A stretch of 64,000 bases of DNA from Betaproteobacteria bacterium (GTDB lineage: Bacteria > Pseudomonadota > Gammaproteobacteria > Burkholderiales > Burkholderiaceae_A). Under the pieces are notes generated by a model. The model saw only the letters and a program-made list of their open reading frames with translations. It did no database searches and was not told where the DNA came from. How positions within the stretch are numbered: the first letter of the stretch is position 1; each line of letters opens with the position of its first letter. A program made the position numbers and the translations under genes. The DNA lies in the NCBI GenBank assembly GCA_016868255.1, contig VGHN01000005.1, positions 1 to 64,000 on the forward strand, given 5' to 3'. Below, piece after piece: positions 1 to 8,147 of this stretch.

Positions 1-263
1 GGGGGCATCATATCGGCGCCCCAAACGCCCGAACCTCCCACCTTGATCTTGGTGGCCAACTCTTGAACGGCCGAAGGCTTGCCAGCGTACTTCGCTGCGA
101 TGTCCTGAAGGATGGGTCCGTACTTGCGCTTGTCGATTGCGTGACAGGCCAAGCAGTTGTTTCGCTGGAGCAGCACCTTCAACTCTTCGGTGTCTGCATA
201 AACAGCATGAGATGGAACCACCGCAACAATGCCAACAGCAAGGGCCAGAGCAACATTACGCAT
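1..263 (-). CDS. Small c-type cytochrome, class I (partial, 3' end outside window)
   Basis: The frame opens with an ATG at 263 and runs off the left edge. Residues 1-23 form a signal peptide ending in HAVYA. C37, C40 and H41 make a CxxCH haem site (CLACH), and the visible part ends in GADMMP, where class I cytochromes carry the axial methionine. It is therefore a periplasmic mono-haem cytochrome of the c551/c552 type. It lies just downstream of a secreted PQQ-type dehydrogenase on the same strand, so it may accept that enzyme's electrons; this is inference from position. A hairpin separates the two genes. Confidence 0.85.
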   Translation of the reverse strand, partial: MRNVALALAVGIVAVVPSHAVYADTEELKVLLQRNNCLACHAIDKRKYGPILQDIAAKYAGKPSAVQELATKIKVGGSGVWGADMMP

Positions 264-280
264 TTCTATTCTCCATAAAA

Positions 281-306
281 AACGCGCTGCATCGCTGCAG
301 CGCGTT
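281..306 (-). terminator. Hairpin terminator between the PQQ dehydrogenase and cytochrome c genes
   Basis: Ten-base perfect arms (AACGCGCTGC / GCAGCGCGTT) surround a six-base loop. On the minus strand the stem is followed by a run of T. It sits between the stop of the sugar dehydrogenase and the start of the cytochrome, so it could terminate or attenuate read-through into the cytochrome gene. Confidence 0.7.
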
Positions 307-321
307 CTTCTTCATACCCAA

Positions 322-1605
322 TTAGTTAGGTGTTACACGATAGATCATGCCACCGCCCTCATCGGCCACATACAGGGCACCGTCGGGTCCAAGAGATATG
401 TGACGGAAACGGCCTGCGAAGGTGGGCCACAATACCTCCTCACGCTTGGCAGTCTTTCCATCCTTGGAGATATCAAGGATGTCAATGCGGTTGCCAGTGG
501 GTGTTCCGTGAATACCAATTCCCGCATAGCCCACTGCCAGGCGACCCTCCCACTGCTTCCACTGTTTACCCACCAGGAAGACACTGCCACACATGCCTTG
601 CGAGAGGCCGTTGTTGTTCCAGGCTGGCGTCATGGCATTGGGATAGGCCTTGGTGTCGGTCATGGGCATGAAGGCTGCACGCTTGGGAGGTTCCATGGCA
701 CCCATCTGGTTCGGGGAGTAGCCGCAGTAGTTATCTGGGCACTCGGGCCGGCCATTCACATTGCCACGCGGATCCCACCCACCGTTGCCACCATTGACAA
801 GCCTGGTGACTTCATCGCTGTGCCAGGGGCCGTTCTCGGAGAGGTATGGCTCGTTGGTGCCGGGACGGAAGGCAATGCCCTGTGGGTTGCGGAAGCCATA
901 AGCAAAGATGCGCTTGTCGAACCCAGCCGGCGGATTATTCCCGGCGGCGGCCTTGCCATCGCGGTCCACTCGCAGAACCTTGCCGATGATCTGAGTCGGA
1001 TGCTGGGGACCTGGGCCGCTGTGGTTGTCACCCGTTGTGACATACAGGAAGCCGTCACCCGGGTTGAAACGCAGGCGACCACCGTTGTGGGCACCGGGGC
1101 CACCGAAGGGATGGTTCGACGCCTTGGGCTTGTAGCCAATGTCGTTGATGATCTCCACAATATCCGAGACCGACTTGAGATCGGCACTGACCTTCATTCG
1201 CATCACGATGTTGTTGAAACCACCATAGGTGCGGTTGGGGCCCTTCGAACTTGAATAAAGATAAACAAAGCGGTTCTTGTCGAACTCTGGGTCAATTGCA
1301 ACCCCCTGCACACCGGCCTGGCCGTCGCAGAAGAGATCATTCTTGGTCTGCGAGTACCCTTGGCTTCCGCCAACGCCCAGAAGCCGGTTAACACCACCGG
1401 CGGGAAGACGAACGGACAGGCCCTTGCACTTCTCAGTGAAGAACATTGTGTTGTCTTTTAGGAAGGCCATGTCCCATGGCGACTCGGTCTGCAGAAAGTT
1501 CTCTGCCTTGACGCTCATCGCTACTGCTGGGGAACTGACCAGTACGGATGCCACGACCATGGCACCGAGTGAAAATCTGAAACCACTCCCAATCATGCTT
1601 TTCAT
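322..1605 (-). CDS. Secreted PQQ-dependent sugar dehydrogenase (glucose/sorbosone dehydrogenase family)
   Basis: A protein of about 427 residues. The start is the ATG at 1605, preceded by a strong AAAGGAG site; an upstream in-frame extension has no such site. A signal peptide covers about the first 29 residues (ends SSPAVAMS). The rest resembles the six-bladed beta-propeller GSDH fold: the GAHNGGRLRFNP block carries the conserved histidine region, followed by YVTTGDNHSG and a C-terminal GPDGALYVADEG blade. Such enzymes oxidise aldoses in the periplasm and pass electrons to cytochromes or quinones, which fits the cytochrome gene downstream. The exact substrate cannot be read from the sequence. 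Confidence 0.85.
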   Translation of the reverse strand: MKSMIGSGFRFSLGAMVVASVLVSSPAVAMSVKAENFLQTESPWDMAFLKDNTMFFTEKCKGLSVRLPAGGVNRLLGVGGSQGYSQTKNDLFCDGQAGVQGVAIDPEFDKNRFVYLYSSSKGPNRTYGGFNNIVMRMKVSADLKSVSDIVEIINDIGYKPKASNHPFGGPGAHNGGRLRFNPGDGFLYVTTGDNHSGPGPQHPTQIIGKVLRVDRDGKAAAGNNPPAGFDKRIFAYGFRNPQGIAFRPGTNEPYLSENGPWHSDEVTRLVNGGNGGWDPRGNVNGRPECPDNYCGYSPNQMGAMEPPKRAAFMPMTDTKAYPNAMTPAWNNNGLSQGMCGSVFLVGKQWKQWEGRLAVGYAGIGIHGTPTGNRIDILDISKDGKTAKREEVLWPTFAGRFRHISLGPDGALYVADEGGGMIYRVTPN

Positions 1606-1749
1606 ATCGACTCCTTTGTAGTTTTGGAGAGCCACAAATTCGGCGCTTTCCCCGGCCTTCGCAAGCCCAAGGCGAAACCGAATCTTACGAGGGGTGTTTG
1701 AGCCCACTAACTCGGACAAACCCTTAGTGCCCTGAACCCTTGAGTCGAT

Positions 1750-2043
1750 CTATGCCTTGCCAGACAGAGCATCCGCCTTTTTGGCCCAGACAATGTCCTT
1801 CTCAGAAAGCCCACCGATGTCATGGGAATTGAGCATGACATCCACACGCCCATAAGAGTTGCGCCAGTCGGGGTGGTGATCGAGTTCCTCGCTCACCTCG
1901 GCCATCTTCGTCATGAACCCAAAGGCCTTCTCGAAGTCGTCAAAGCGAAAGGTGCGCTGCAACGTACCTCCATGCTCATCAATGAATATCCACTGATCCG
2001 ACACCCCTGCGGCCTCGGCCCCCGACCATTGAATTCGTCTCAT
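1750..2043 (-). CDS. phhB: Pterin-4a-carbinolamine dehydratase
   Basis: A 97-residue protein of the usual PCD/DCoH size. The ELDHHPDW block carries the paired histidines of the active site, followed by YGRVDVMLNSHDIGGLSEKD, typical of the family. It dehydrates 4a-hydroxytetrahydrobiopterin to recycle the pterin cofactor of aromatic amino acid hydroxylases. The ATG at 2043 has a good AAAGGAG site and overlaps the stop of the upstream dehalogenase gene (ATGA), so the two are translationally coupled. No phenylalanine hydroxylase gene is in the window; with no such partner, a moonlighting role is possible. Confidence 0.9.
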   Translation of the reverse strand: MRRIQWSGAEAAGVSDQWIFIDEHGGTLQRTFRFDDFEKAFGFMTKMAEVSEELDHHPDWRNSYGRVDVMLNSHDIGGLSEKDIVWAKKADALSGKA

Positions 2044-2750
2044 GACTGTCTCCTTTGTGCCTGAACCATCTCCAACACACATGAAAGATCCGAGCCCACG
2101 CGACTCGGCGCCAACCCAATGGTCTCGGACGGCAGCCCCGCCCGATTGATCCAACAGGTCTGATACCCAAACCAGGCTGCGCCCATGGCATCCCAGCCGT
2201 TCGAAGAGACAAACAAGAGCTGCTGCGCCGCATGGCCCAAGGCCTGGGGCCCCAAGGCATAAAGCTTCGGACTGGTCTTGAACTGACGAACCTCGTCGGC
2301 CGAGATGAGCCGATCAAAGAAGTCTATTAGCTCGGCATTGGCCATCACCGCCTTGAGCATCTCTCTCGAGCCATTCGAGAGAACCACCATGGGCAGTTGA
2401 AACTGAGCCAGCGAGGTGAGCACCGATTTCACCTCCGCAAATGGACGCAGCCGGCGATAGCGGTGCATCAAGGACTCGATACTGTCAGTGTGGAGGGGCA
2501 GGCCCAAGCGTTTCAGAACATACTCAAGTGAGGCTCGGGTGAGGGACTCGAAGGATTGGTAATGCCGACTACCTGCGTCATTGGGGTCGGAGAGGCTAAC
2601 CAGTCGTGTGTACTCAATTTGCTTGTCGCGCCATAGGCGAGAGATCTCCTCCCCACGGCCCGGAAAGAGTTCCTCAGCGGTAGTTGCAACGGAATGGACA
2701 TCGAGCAGCGTTCCGTAGGCATCAAAGACCAGTCCCTGAGTAGAATTCAT
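2040..2750 (-). CDS. HAD-superfamily hydrolase, L-2-haloacid dehalogenase type
   Basis: 236 residues. Motif I is FDAYGTLLD with nucleophile D10, as in type II haloacid dehalogenases rather than generic phosphatases. Motif II is VLSNGS, the motif III lysine lies in FKTSPKLYALGPQALG, and SSNGWDAMGA matches the dehalogenase signature near the C-terminus. The likely reaction is hydrolytic removal of a halide from 2-haloacids with inversion, but natural substrates of chromosomal copies are often unknown. It is divergent from a DUF2256 gene and overlaps phhB by four bases. Confidence 0.85.
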   Translation of the reverse strand: MNSTQGLVFDAYGTLLDVHSVATTAEELFPGRGEEISRLWRDKQIEYTRLVSLSDPNDAGSRHYQSFESLTRASLEYVLKRLGLPLHTDSIESLMHRYRRLRPFAEVKSVLTSLAQFQLPMVVLSNGSREMLKAVMANAELIDFFDRLISADEVRQFKTSPKLYALGPQALGHAAQQLLFVSSNGWDAMGAAWFGYQTCWINRAGLPSETIGLAPSRVGSDLSCVLEMVQAQRRQS

Positions 2751-2774
2751 AGGCTTTCACTAAAAAGGTGTCTC

Positions 2775-2933
2775 GTGGACAAGAACAACCACCCAGGCAA
2801 CAAAAGCTTTCTGCCGAGCAAACCCTGCAAGGCCTGCGGGCGCCCCATGACTTGGCGGAAGTCCTGGGCCAAGAACTGGGATGAGGTGAAGTACTGCTCC
2901 GAGGCCTGCCGCAAGTCAAAGGTAACAAAGTAG
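2775..2933 (+). CDS. DUF2256 small zinc-ribbon-like protein
   Basis: A 52-residue protein starting at a GTG at 2775. It carries CKACGRPMTWRKSWAKNWDEVKYCSEACR, matching the DUF2256 pattern of two CxxC-type pairs separated by a WRKxW block, so a zinc-binding fold is likely. Upstream ATG/TTG codons in frame would run into the divergent dehalogenase gene and lack a ribosome site. The function of the family is not established. It is followed after 26 bases by the CYTH-CHAD gene. Confidence 0.75.
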   Translation: MDKNNHPGNKSFLPSKPCKACGRPMTWRKSWAKNWDEVKYCSEACRKSKVTK

Positions 2934-2959
2934 TTGTCAATTGGGTGCAGAATCCCTTT

Positions 2960-4483
2960 ATGGACACCAGTCACCCGGCGCCATCACAAGAACTCGAGGT
3001 CTGTTTCGCTCTGGCGAGCGAAGAGTCTGTGCTCACCCCCAAAGCGCTTGGCAACTGGGAGCGGCTGAGCGGCATTGCGCCGCGTCGAAGGTCGCTCAAT
3101 GCGGTCTACTTCGACACCAACGATTTTCTGCTCACCAAGAGTCGAATCGGCCTGCGAATCCGACGCGACTCCGGCCGATGGGAGCAGACCTTCAAGGCCG
3201 AAACCAATGGCCTGGACCGCATCGAGCACAACCACCTTCTTGCCCAACGCGCCGCCGCACCGATTCCTTCTATTGATCCGTCCGGCCTTCCGGCGACACC
3301 CGAGCTTGAGGCGCTCGGTCTCAAGCGCTCGCAAATCGCCACCCTCACCAACCCCCAGGCCCTCGAGGCTCAGTTCGAGGTGAAGGTGACCCGCCACACA
3401 TGGAAGATCCGCATCAACGAGAGTGAGCTTGAACTCGCCATCGACCAAGGCACCCTTCTGGCCGACGAGAAATCCCGCGACATTCAAGAAATCGAACTCG
3501 AGCTGGTTTCTGGGCGTCGGCTCGACCTCTGGCTGGCCAGTCAAGAGCTCTCTGACCATCTCGCACGGTCATCGCGAAGGGCCTTCATCGAGTCACGATC
3601 CAAGGCCCAGCGGGGCATGGGCCTGCTCGACCCAGTATTCATTCTGGCAAAGCCCCCCAAGGTTCGGGCCTCTGGTGACACCGCGAACATTATCGCCACC
3701 CATCTCCAACGCACGACGCAATGGCTGTCTCTTGAGATTGCAAGGGTGCTGGAGTCTCACGACCCCGAGGGAACACACAGCGCCCGAGTGGCGATACGCC
3801 AAATTCGCACTAGCCTGAAGCTCCTTGAAGCCTGCGGTCAGGGTGCCCGAGTGGCATCCTTGATTGAGGAGGCCCGGTGGCTTGCAGATACCCTGGGGAG
3901 ACTGCGCGACTTGGATGTGGCCATCGAGAAGGTGGTCGACCCGATCCTTGCGGCCCTTCAATCAGACCGAGACCTTCTTGCCTGCCAGGCTGTCATCGAG
4001 TCTCGGCGAGAGGTGATTCGCGCAGAGTTAAGAACAACGCTGGTCCAAGAGAGAAGCCGGGGGTTTCTGATACAGCTCTTTAAGCTCTCTGAGGAATTGC
4101 CCGGCCTCTTCGGCATGCCAGCGGCCGAGCAGATTGCGCAAGAGCAGAGCGCCTTGCTGCTGCAGAAGGTGAAGAAGCGTCGCAAGCGAGCGGTCGACCC
4201 CGAGAGTCGGCATCGGCTGCGACTTGCCTACAAGGCGTTGCGCTATGCCACACCAATACTGGTGCAACTCGGTGGCGACGAGCGGCTGCTAATTGATGCA
4301 GCGAAGGATGCCGCCAAACAGCAAGACACCCTGGGCGATGAGCAAGACCGCGCGGTGATGTGGAATACGCTCTCGGCAGCCCTGCTGACTCAAATGGATT
4401 CACTTCAAGAAGAACAGCGGCAGCACTTCCTTGACTTGGCCAGGGGATTTCTAATCGGACTATCCACATCCGACCAAGGGTAA
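2960..4483 (+). CDS. CYTH and CHAD domain protein (inorganic triphosphatase-like)
   Basis: About 507 residues from ATG 2960; a GTG at 2945 is an alternative, and neither has a clear SD. Residues ~5-200 form a CYTH domain: ELEVCFALAS at the start takes the place of the ExExK motif, and YFDTND, LRIRRDSGRW and EIELEL are the tunnel strands. Residues ~230-500 form a CHAD domain rich in histidines and arginines (THSARVAIRQIRTSLKLL). CYTH proteins hydrolyse tripolyphosphate, and CHAD domains bind polyphosphate granules. The first motif reads ELEVCF, so the usual lysine is replaced and catalysis should be tested. A PPK2 gene lies about 10 kb away. Confidence 0.85.
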   Translation: MDTSHPAPSQELEVCFALASEESVLTPKALGNWERLSGIAPRRRSLNAVYFDTNDFLLTKSRIGLRIRRDSGRWEQTFKAETNGLDRIEHNHLLAQRAAAPIPSIDPSGLPATPELEALGLKRSQIATLTNPQALEAQFEVKVTRHTWKIRINESELELAIDQGTLLADEKSRDIQEIELELVSGRRLDLWLASQELSDHLARSSRRAFIESRSKAQRGMGLLDPVFILAKPPKVRASGDTANIIATHLQRTTQWLSLEIARVLESHDPEGTHSARVAIRQIRTSLKLLEACGQGARVASLIEEARWLADTLGRLRDLDVAIEKVVDPILAALQSDRDLLACQAVIESRREVIRAELRTTLVQERSRGFLIQLFKLSEELPGLFGMPAAEQIAQEQSALLLQKVKKRRKRAVDPESRHRLRLAYKALRYATPILVQLGGDERLLIDAAKDAAKQQDTLGDEQDRAVMWNTLSAALLTQMDSLQEEQRQHFLDLARGFLIGLSTSDQG

Positions 4484-4514
4484 GCCCAGGGCGCTGCGCC
4501 TCTATACTTCGGCC

Positions 4515-4715
4515 ATGCGTCCCGATTCACCCTGCATTGCCATCTGCTCGACTGCCCAAGGCGACAACATCTGCCGAGGGTGCGGAAGAACCTTTGAAGA
4601 AATTGGCAACTGGGTCGGCATGAGCCAGGCCAACAAAGACAAGGTCTGGGAGCGAATTGAAGCCGAAGGAACGGCCCTGCGCTTTACGACCTATCGGGAG
4701 CGTGCTGGGCTGTAG
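4515..4715 (+). CDS. DUF1289 small cysteine-rich protein
   Basis: 66 residues starting SPCIAICS and continuing ICRGCGRTFEEIGNW. This is the CxxxC...CxGCxRTxxEI pattern of DUF1289, a short likely metal-binding protein common in proteobacteria. Its molecular function is unknown. The gene starts 31 bases after the CYTH-CHAD stop and carries no SD. A TATACT box ends only six bases before the ATG (4503-4508), so the transcript may be leaderless. Confidence 0.85.
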   Translation: MRPDSPCIAICSTAQGDNICRGCGRTFEEIGNWVGMSQANKDKVWERIEAEGTALRFTTYRERAGL

Positions 4716-4728
4716 GGAGTTGCGGGTT

Positions 4729-5949
4729 TTAGGGAGCGTGCTGGGCTGAGATTGCCATGGCGCAGCAGTGGGCGCTGGCCCAGGCCCACTGGAAGTTGTG
4801 GCCTCCAAGATGGCCAGTGACATCGACCACCTCTCCAATCAAATAGAGCGACGAATCCCTGCGGCTCTGCAAGGTTCGAGGATCGAGACCCTTGGTGCAG
4901 ACACCACCGCGCATCACCTCGGCCTTGTTCCAACCCAGATGGCCCGCAGGCTTGAGCGAGAAACTTCGGAGTCGATCGATGAGCTGTTCGCGCACCGCAC
5001 GGCCCAGTTCGGCCCACTTTCTGTCTATGGGGTAATCCTCTCCAAGGCTCAGCGCAAGCCCAGCGGCAAGCCGCTTGGGAAACCAATGCTCAAGCAGTTG
5101 AACTACCGAAAATCGACCCATCTCTCTCTCATCGAATAGATTGTCTTGGGGCAATGCAGCCAACCAGTCCACGGAGATGGCCTGGCCCTGCTCCCAGTAA
5201 TTGCTTGCCTGCAACACGGCCGGTCCCGAGAGCCCTTTGTGTGTCATTAACGCATCCTCCAGGAAGCAGGCCTGACCATACCCATGGCCGGCCTCCCCCA
5301 CCGAAATCGAGACGCGTTGGGAGACGCCCGGCATCTGAGTAACCCAAGCCTGATCCGTTGAGGTAAACGACATGGGCACCAGGCCTGCCCGTACCGGGGT
5401 GATCCCCAAGCCCCGCGAGCGAGCAAAATCAAGGCCCCAGGCCGATGCACCAATGGCAGGAACCGCCATCCCACCGGTGGCCACTACCAGTTGGCGGCAC
5501 GTCAGGGAGTCGAGCCCAGTGAGAGAGATGCGCCAATGCTCGGCCTCTCGAACCACAGCTGCAATCTCCACAGGGTGACGAATGCTCACTGCCCCCTTCA
5601 GGGACTCGGCAAGAAGAAGGCCAATGATGTCTTGCGATGAGCGGTCGCAGAAGAGTTGGCCCGAGTGCTTCTCGTGAAATGGGATTCGATGGGACCGGAC
5701 AAGGCCGATGAAATCCTGCGGACGATACTGCCGAAGAGCCCAATCGGCGAATCCAGGATTTAGGCTAAGGAAGTTCGCTGGCCCTGAGTCTTGGTTGGTG
5801 AAGTTGCAGCGCCCGCCACCACTGATGCGAATCTTCTCGGCGATTTTCTTGGCATGGTCGAGAACCACCACACGAAGGCCCCGCTGACCAAGAATCGAGG
5901 CACAAAAAAGGCCGGCAGCGCCGGCCCCAATAACAGCAACATCGAAAAT
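4729..5949 (-). CDS. NAD(P)/FAD-dependent oxidoreductase, HI0933-like flavoprotein; probable ATT start
   Basis: About 406 residues. The Rossmann motif VIGAGAAGLFCA sits at residues ~6-17 of this frame, followed by KIRISGGGRCNFTN, typical of HI0933-like flavoproteins; the C-terminus keeps GEVVDVTGHLGGHNFQWAWASAH. The open frame begins after a stop at 5974-5976 and has no ATG, GTG, TTG or CTG before the FAD motif. The first GTG, at 5871, would delete that motif. ATT at 5949 aligns with the usual initiator (xFDVAVIGAG) and has AAGG eight bases upstream, so I place the start there. The physiological substrate is unknown. It follows the HMA-domain gene, whose stop is at 5960. Confidence 0.75.
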   Translation of the reverse strand: MFDVAVIGAGAAGLFCASILGQRGLRVVVLDHAKKIAEKIRISGGGRCNFTNQDSGPANFLSLNPGFADWALRQYRPQDFIGLVRSHRIPFHEKHSGQLFCDRSSQDIIGLLLAESLKGAVSIRHPVEIAAVVREAEHWRISLTGLDSLTCRQLVVATGGMAVPAIGASAWGLDFARSRGLGITPVRAGLVPMSFTSTDQAWVTQMPGVSQRVSISVGEAGHGYGQACFLEDALMTHKGLSGPAVLQASNYWEQGQAISVDWLAALPQDNLFDEREMGRFSVVQLLEHWFPKRLAAGLALSLGEDYPIDRKWAELGRAVREQLIDRLRSFSLKPAGHLGWNKAEVMRGGVCTKGLDPRTLQSRRDSSLYLIGEVVDVTGHLGGHNFQWAWASAHCCAMAISAQHAP

Positions 5950-5959
5950 AAGGAGCGCC

Positions 5960-6241
5960 TTAAGAGGGAGAGCTCATGCGGCCAATGGCACAACTCACGA
6001 AAGACTTCACATTGGCCACACCCGCCTCTAGGCCCTGCACCGACCCCTGCTCGGGGTAGCCCATCGAGCGGAGTTTGCTCGCCAGCAAGGTGCGCTGAGT
6101 CTCGGGTGCATCCACTAGGATGCGCTGGCTCTCCCGTTCGATCCGAACCGACTCCACACCTTCAATGGCTTTAAGACCCTTCACAATGGAGTTCTCACAG
6201 CCACCGCATTTGATGTTTTCAACAAGAAATTCCAAAGCCAT
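5960..6241 (-). CDS. Heavy-metal-associated (HMA) domain protein
   Basis: A 93-residue protein from ATG 6241; an in-frame ATG at 6259 adds six residues. It opens MALEFLVENIKCGGCENSIVKGL, with the CxxC metal-binding loop (C12, C15) of copper-chaperone-like HMA domains, and covers the ferredoxin-like fold to about residue 70 (SKLRSMGYPE). A further ~25-residue tail contains one more cysteine. It probably binds Cu(I) or a similar soft metal in the cytosol. No CopA ATPase is next to it, so the partner is unknown. The flavoprotein start lies just past its stop. Confidence 0.85.
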   Translation of the reverse strand: MALEFLVENIKCGGCENSIVKGLKAIEGVESVRIERESQRILVDAPETQRTLLASKLRSMGYPEQGSVQGLEAGVANVKSFVSCAIGRMSSPS

Positions 6242-6276
6242 GGTTTTGGTCTCTTTCATGATTCAATGCAGTTAGC

Positions 6277-6519
6277 TTAAATCTTTTTGAAGATGGTGTC
6301 TGGGCAGGTGTACTGGCTCTCGGTGCTGGCCGATTCAGGGCTGCCGTCTTGGCATTTGTAAATGCATGTGCGGCGGCCCTTGGTCACGCTCTGCTCGGCG
6401 ATGTAACAAGGAATTTCAATATTCTGTTTGGGCTGCGAAACTGTTTTGTGCACATTGCTGCTACCACCCTCGCAAGCGAGGAGCCCAAACGAGGCGAACA
6501 CCAAGAGAAAGATTCGCAT
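6277..6519 (-). CDS. Small secreted lipoprotein
   Basis: 80 residues. The N-terminus MRIFLLVFASFGLLACEGGSS has a signal sequence and the lipobox LLAC, so it should be lipidated at C16. The mature part has four cysteines (IPCYI, RTCIYKCQDG, YTCPD), suggesting disulfides in the periplasm. The ATG at 6519 has a strong AAGGAG site. I do not recognise a family. It lies between the DUF2062 and HMA genes on the same strand. Confidence 0.75.
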   Translation of the reverse strand: MRIFLLVFASFGLLACEGGSSNVHKTVSQPKQNIEIPCYIAEQSVTKGRRTCIYKCQDGSPESASTESQYTCPDTIFKKI

Positions 6520-6611
6520 GGCCGGCTCCTTCAAAGTTCTCCACACTAGTGGGACCCCATTGGATGCGGTGAAGTTCCACCTGCTAGAGGAGTGGCTCTC
6601 CCTGCCTGGGC

Positions 6612-7154
6612 CTATTGCGGGGTTTGTGACAACCTTCTGCGGCGGCGCAGCCGAACACCGAGGTACCAAGCCCAGTGGGTTAGGAAATAGCCGAGCACCG
6701 ACGATGACACCGCAAAGATGCACATGCCGAGAAAGACCGCCAAACCAATGTCTCCCAGCTGCAGAAACACACCCAGGCCACCGTCGGCCATCATGGCCTC
6801 GGCAAACTTCTCCTGGGACACTGCACTTGTTCCATCGCCGAGGACTCGAATGCCTACAAGGTAGGCAATGAACCAAATCGGGGGGAAGGTAAACGGATTG
6901 GTTACGAGGGTGCTGACGGCCGCAACTGGAACGTTGCCGCGGATGAATATGCAGACGAATGCGGCGGCGGGAATCTGCCCGATCGGCAGCAGAAAAGCAA
7001 AAAACAGCCCGCAAGAGACACCCACTGCAACACTGCGACGATTCACATGCCAGAGGCTGAAATCGAAAAGCCTTGGGCCAAGCCACTTCAGATACTTGTT
7101 CTGACCAAGTTTCTCCTGATCTGGAATCCACTTCTGAATAAACTTTTTGGCCAT
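6612..7154 (-). CDS. DUF2062 membrane protein
   Basis: 180 residues with a basic N-terminus and the DUF2062 signature RRSVAVGVSCGLFFAFLLPIGQ, followed by NVPVAAVSTLVTNPFTFPPIWFIAYLVG and a C-terminal membrane helix that ends in an arginine-rich tail (GVRLRRRRRLSQ). About three or four membrane segments are expected. The family is found across proteobacteria, sometimes fused to glycosyltransferases, and its role is unknown. The ATG at 7154 follows the NAD-dependent dehydrogenase stop by about 40 bases on the same strand. Confidence 0.85.
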   Translation of the reverse strand: MAKKFIQKWIPDQEKLGQNKYLKWLGPRLFDFSLWHVNRRSVAVGVSCGLFFAFLLPIGQIPAAAFVCIFIRGNVPVAAVSTLVTNPFTFPPIWFIAYLVGIRVLGDGTSAVSQEKFAEAMMADGGLGVFLQLGDIGLAVFLGMCIFAVSSSVLGYFLTHWAWYLGVRLRRRRRLSQTPQ

Positions 7155-7194
7155 TGACCCCTCGGGGCAGCGTTGATTTCGCGACTGCCCCGGA

Positions 7195-8064
7195 TCATAT
7201 CAGCCGATAAAGCTCCGGCATCAGCCGCTCGCCAGAGCCACTGCTTTTGAGCCCCTCAAGCTTTGTACCAACACTCTTGGCGATGGGCGAAGCCAACCTC
7301 GTCTGCGCCGACATCTCCAAGTAATAGGCCAGGTCTTTGGCGGCATTTGCCACAGTGAATCGAAGGCCCCGCGGATCGCCCTCTAACCAAAACGGGCGCA
7401 CCCGATCAAGTGCTGCACCCCGACCACCGCCCTTCTCTAGGGTGTCGGCAAAGACCTCCAAAGAAATGCCCATGGCATCGGCGCAGGCAGCCGCCTCCGA
7501 GAAGAGGGCCACCGAACCCAGAGAGACAAAGTTGTGCAGGAGTTTGAGGCGATGGCCCGCACCCACGCCGCCCGCATGGGTGATGTTCTCGGCAAGTTTC
7601 TCTAACAGGGGCCTGGCCATCTGAAAGGTGGCCTCTTCGGCACCCACCAGAAGATTCAGGCGCCCCTCCGCGGCCTCCTTGGGCGTGCGTGTCATGGCGG
7701 CATCGATAAACAGAATGGACTGGGCGGCCAAAGCCTTCGCCAACTTAACGGTGGAGTCGGGAATGGCGGTTGAAAAATCGATGACCAGTTCCAGGCGATG
7801 AGACGACTGCAAAACACCCCCGGGCCCAAGCACCACCTGCTCGACCTGCGGCGAGCCGGTGACACAAATCAGCAGCCAGTCACTGCGATCGCAGAGGGCG
7901 GGGATCGAATCCACCGAAGCCGCACCAAGATCCAACAAATCCGTGCTGTCTTGATTGCCTGGGTGATTAAGAAAGGAAACCGAAAAACCGGCCCGAAGCA
8001 GACAACCTGCAATGCCATGGCCCATGCGGCCCACACCCACCAAACCCAATCGTTTCTTATTCAA
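7195..8064 (-). CDS. NAD(P)-dependent beta-hydroxyacid dehydrogenase (3-hydroxyisobutyrate dehydrogenase family)
   Basis: 289 residues from a TTG at 8064 preceded by GGGGAG at good spacing. The Rossmann glycine motif GLVGVGRMGHGIAGCLL lies at residues 6-22. DFSTAIPDSTVKL and FIDAAMTRTPKEAAEGRL correspond to the substrate-binding loop, and GVGAGHRLKLLHNFV carries the catalytic lysine of the family. It oxidises or reduces a small beta-hydroxyacid (hydroxyisobutyrate, tartronate semialdehyde or similar); which one cannot be told. Neighbours give no pathway clue. Confidence 0.85.
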   Translation of the reverse strand: MNKKRLGLVGVGRMGHGIAGCLLRAGFSVSFLNHPGNQDSTDLLDLGAASVDSIPALCDRSDWLLICVTGSPQVEQVVLGPGGVLQSSHRLELVIDFSTAIPDSTVKLAKALAAQSILFIDAAMTRTPKEAAEGRLNLLVGAEEATFQMARPLLEKLAENITHAGGVGAGHRLKLLHNFVSLGSVALFSEAAACADAMGISLEVFADTLEKGGGRGAALDRVRPFWLEGDPRGLRFTVANAAKDLAYYLEMSAQTRLASPIAKSVGTKLEGLKSSGSGERLMPELYRLI

Positions 8065-8147
8065 CTGACTCTCCCCAATTGATCTCCTGCAAGTTCACGT
8101 GACTGCATGGCGCGACACCACAAGGTGGGAGACCGCAAGCGAGACCA

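Noticed and set aside
229-1254. Long plus-strand open frame opposite the PQQ dehydrogenase
   Set aside because: It is a mirror frame of a well-supported gene; low-complexity composition and no recognisable domain.
6277-7131. A 284-codon protein spanning the lipoprotein region
   Set aside because: Only the last 80 codons are protein-like with a lipobox and SD; the rest is antiphase to DUF2062.
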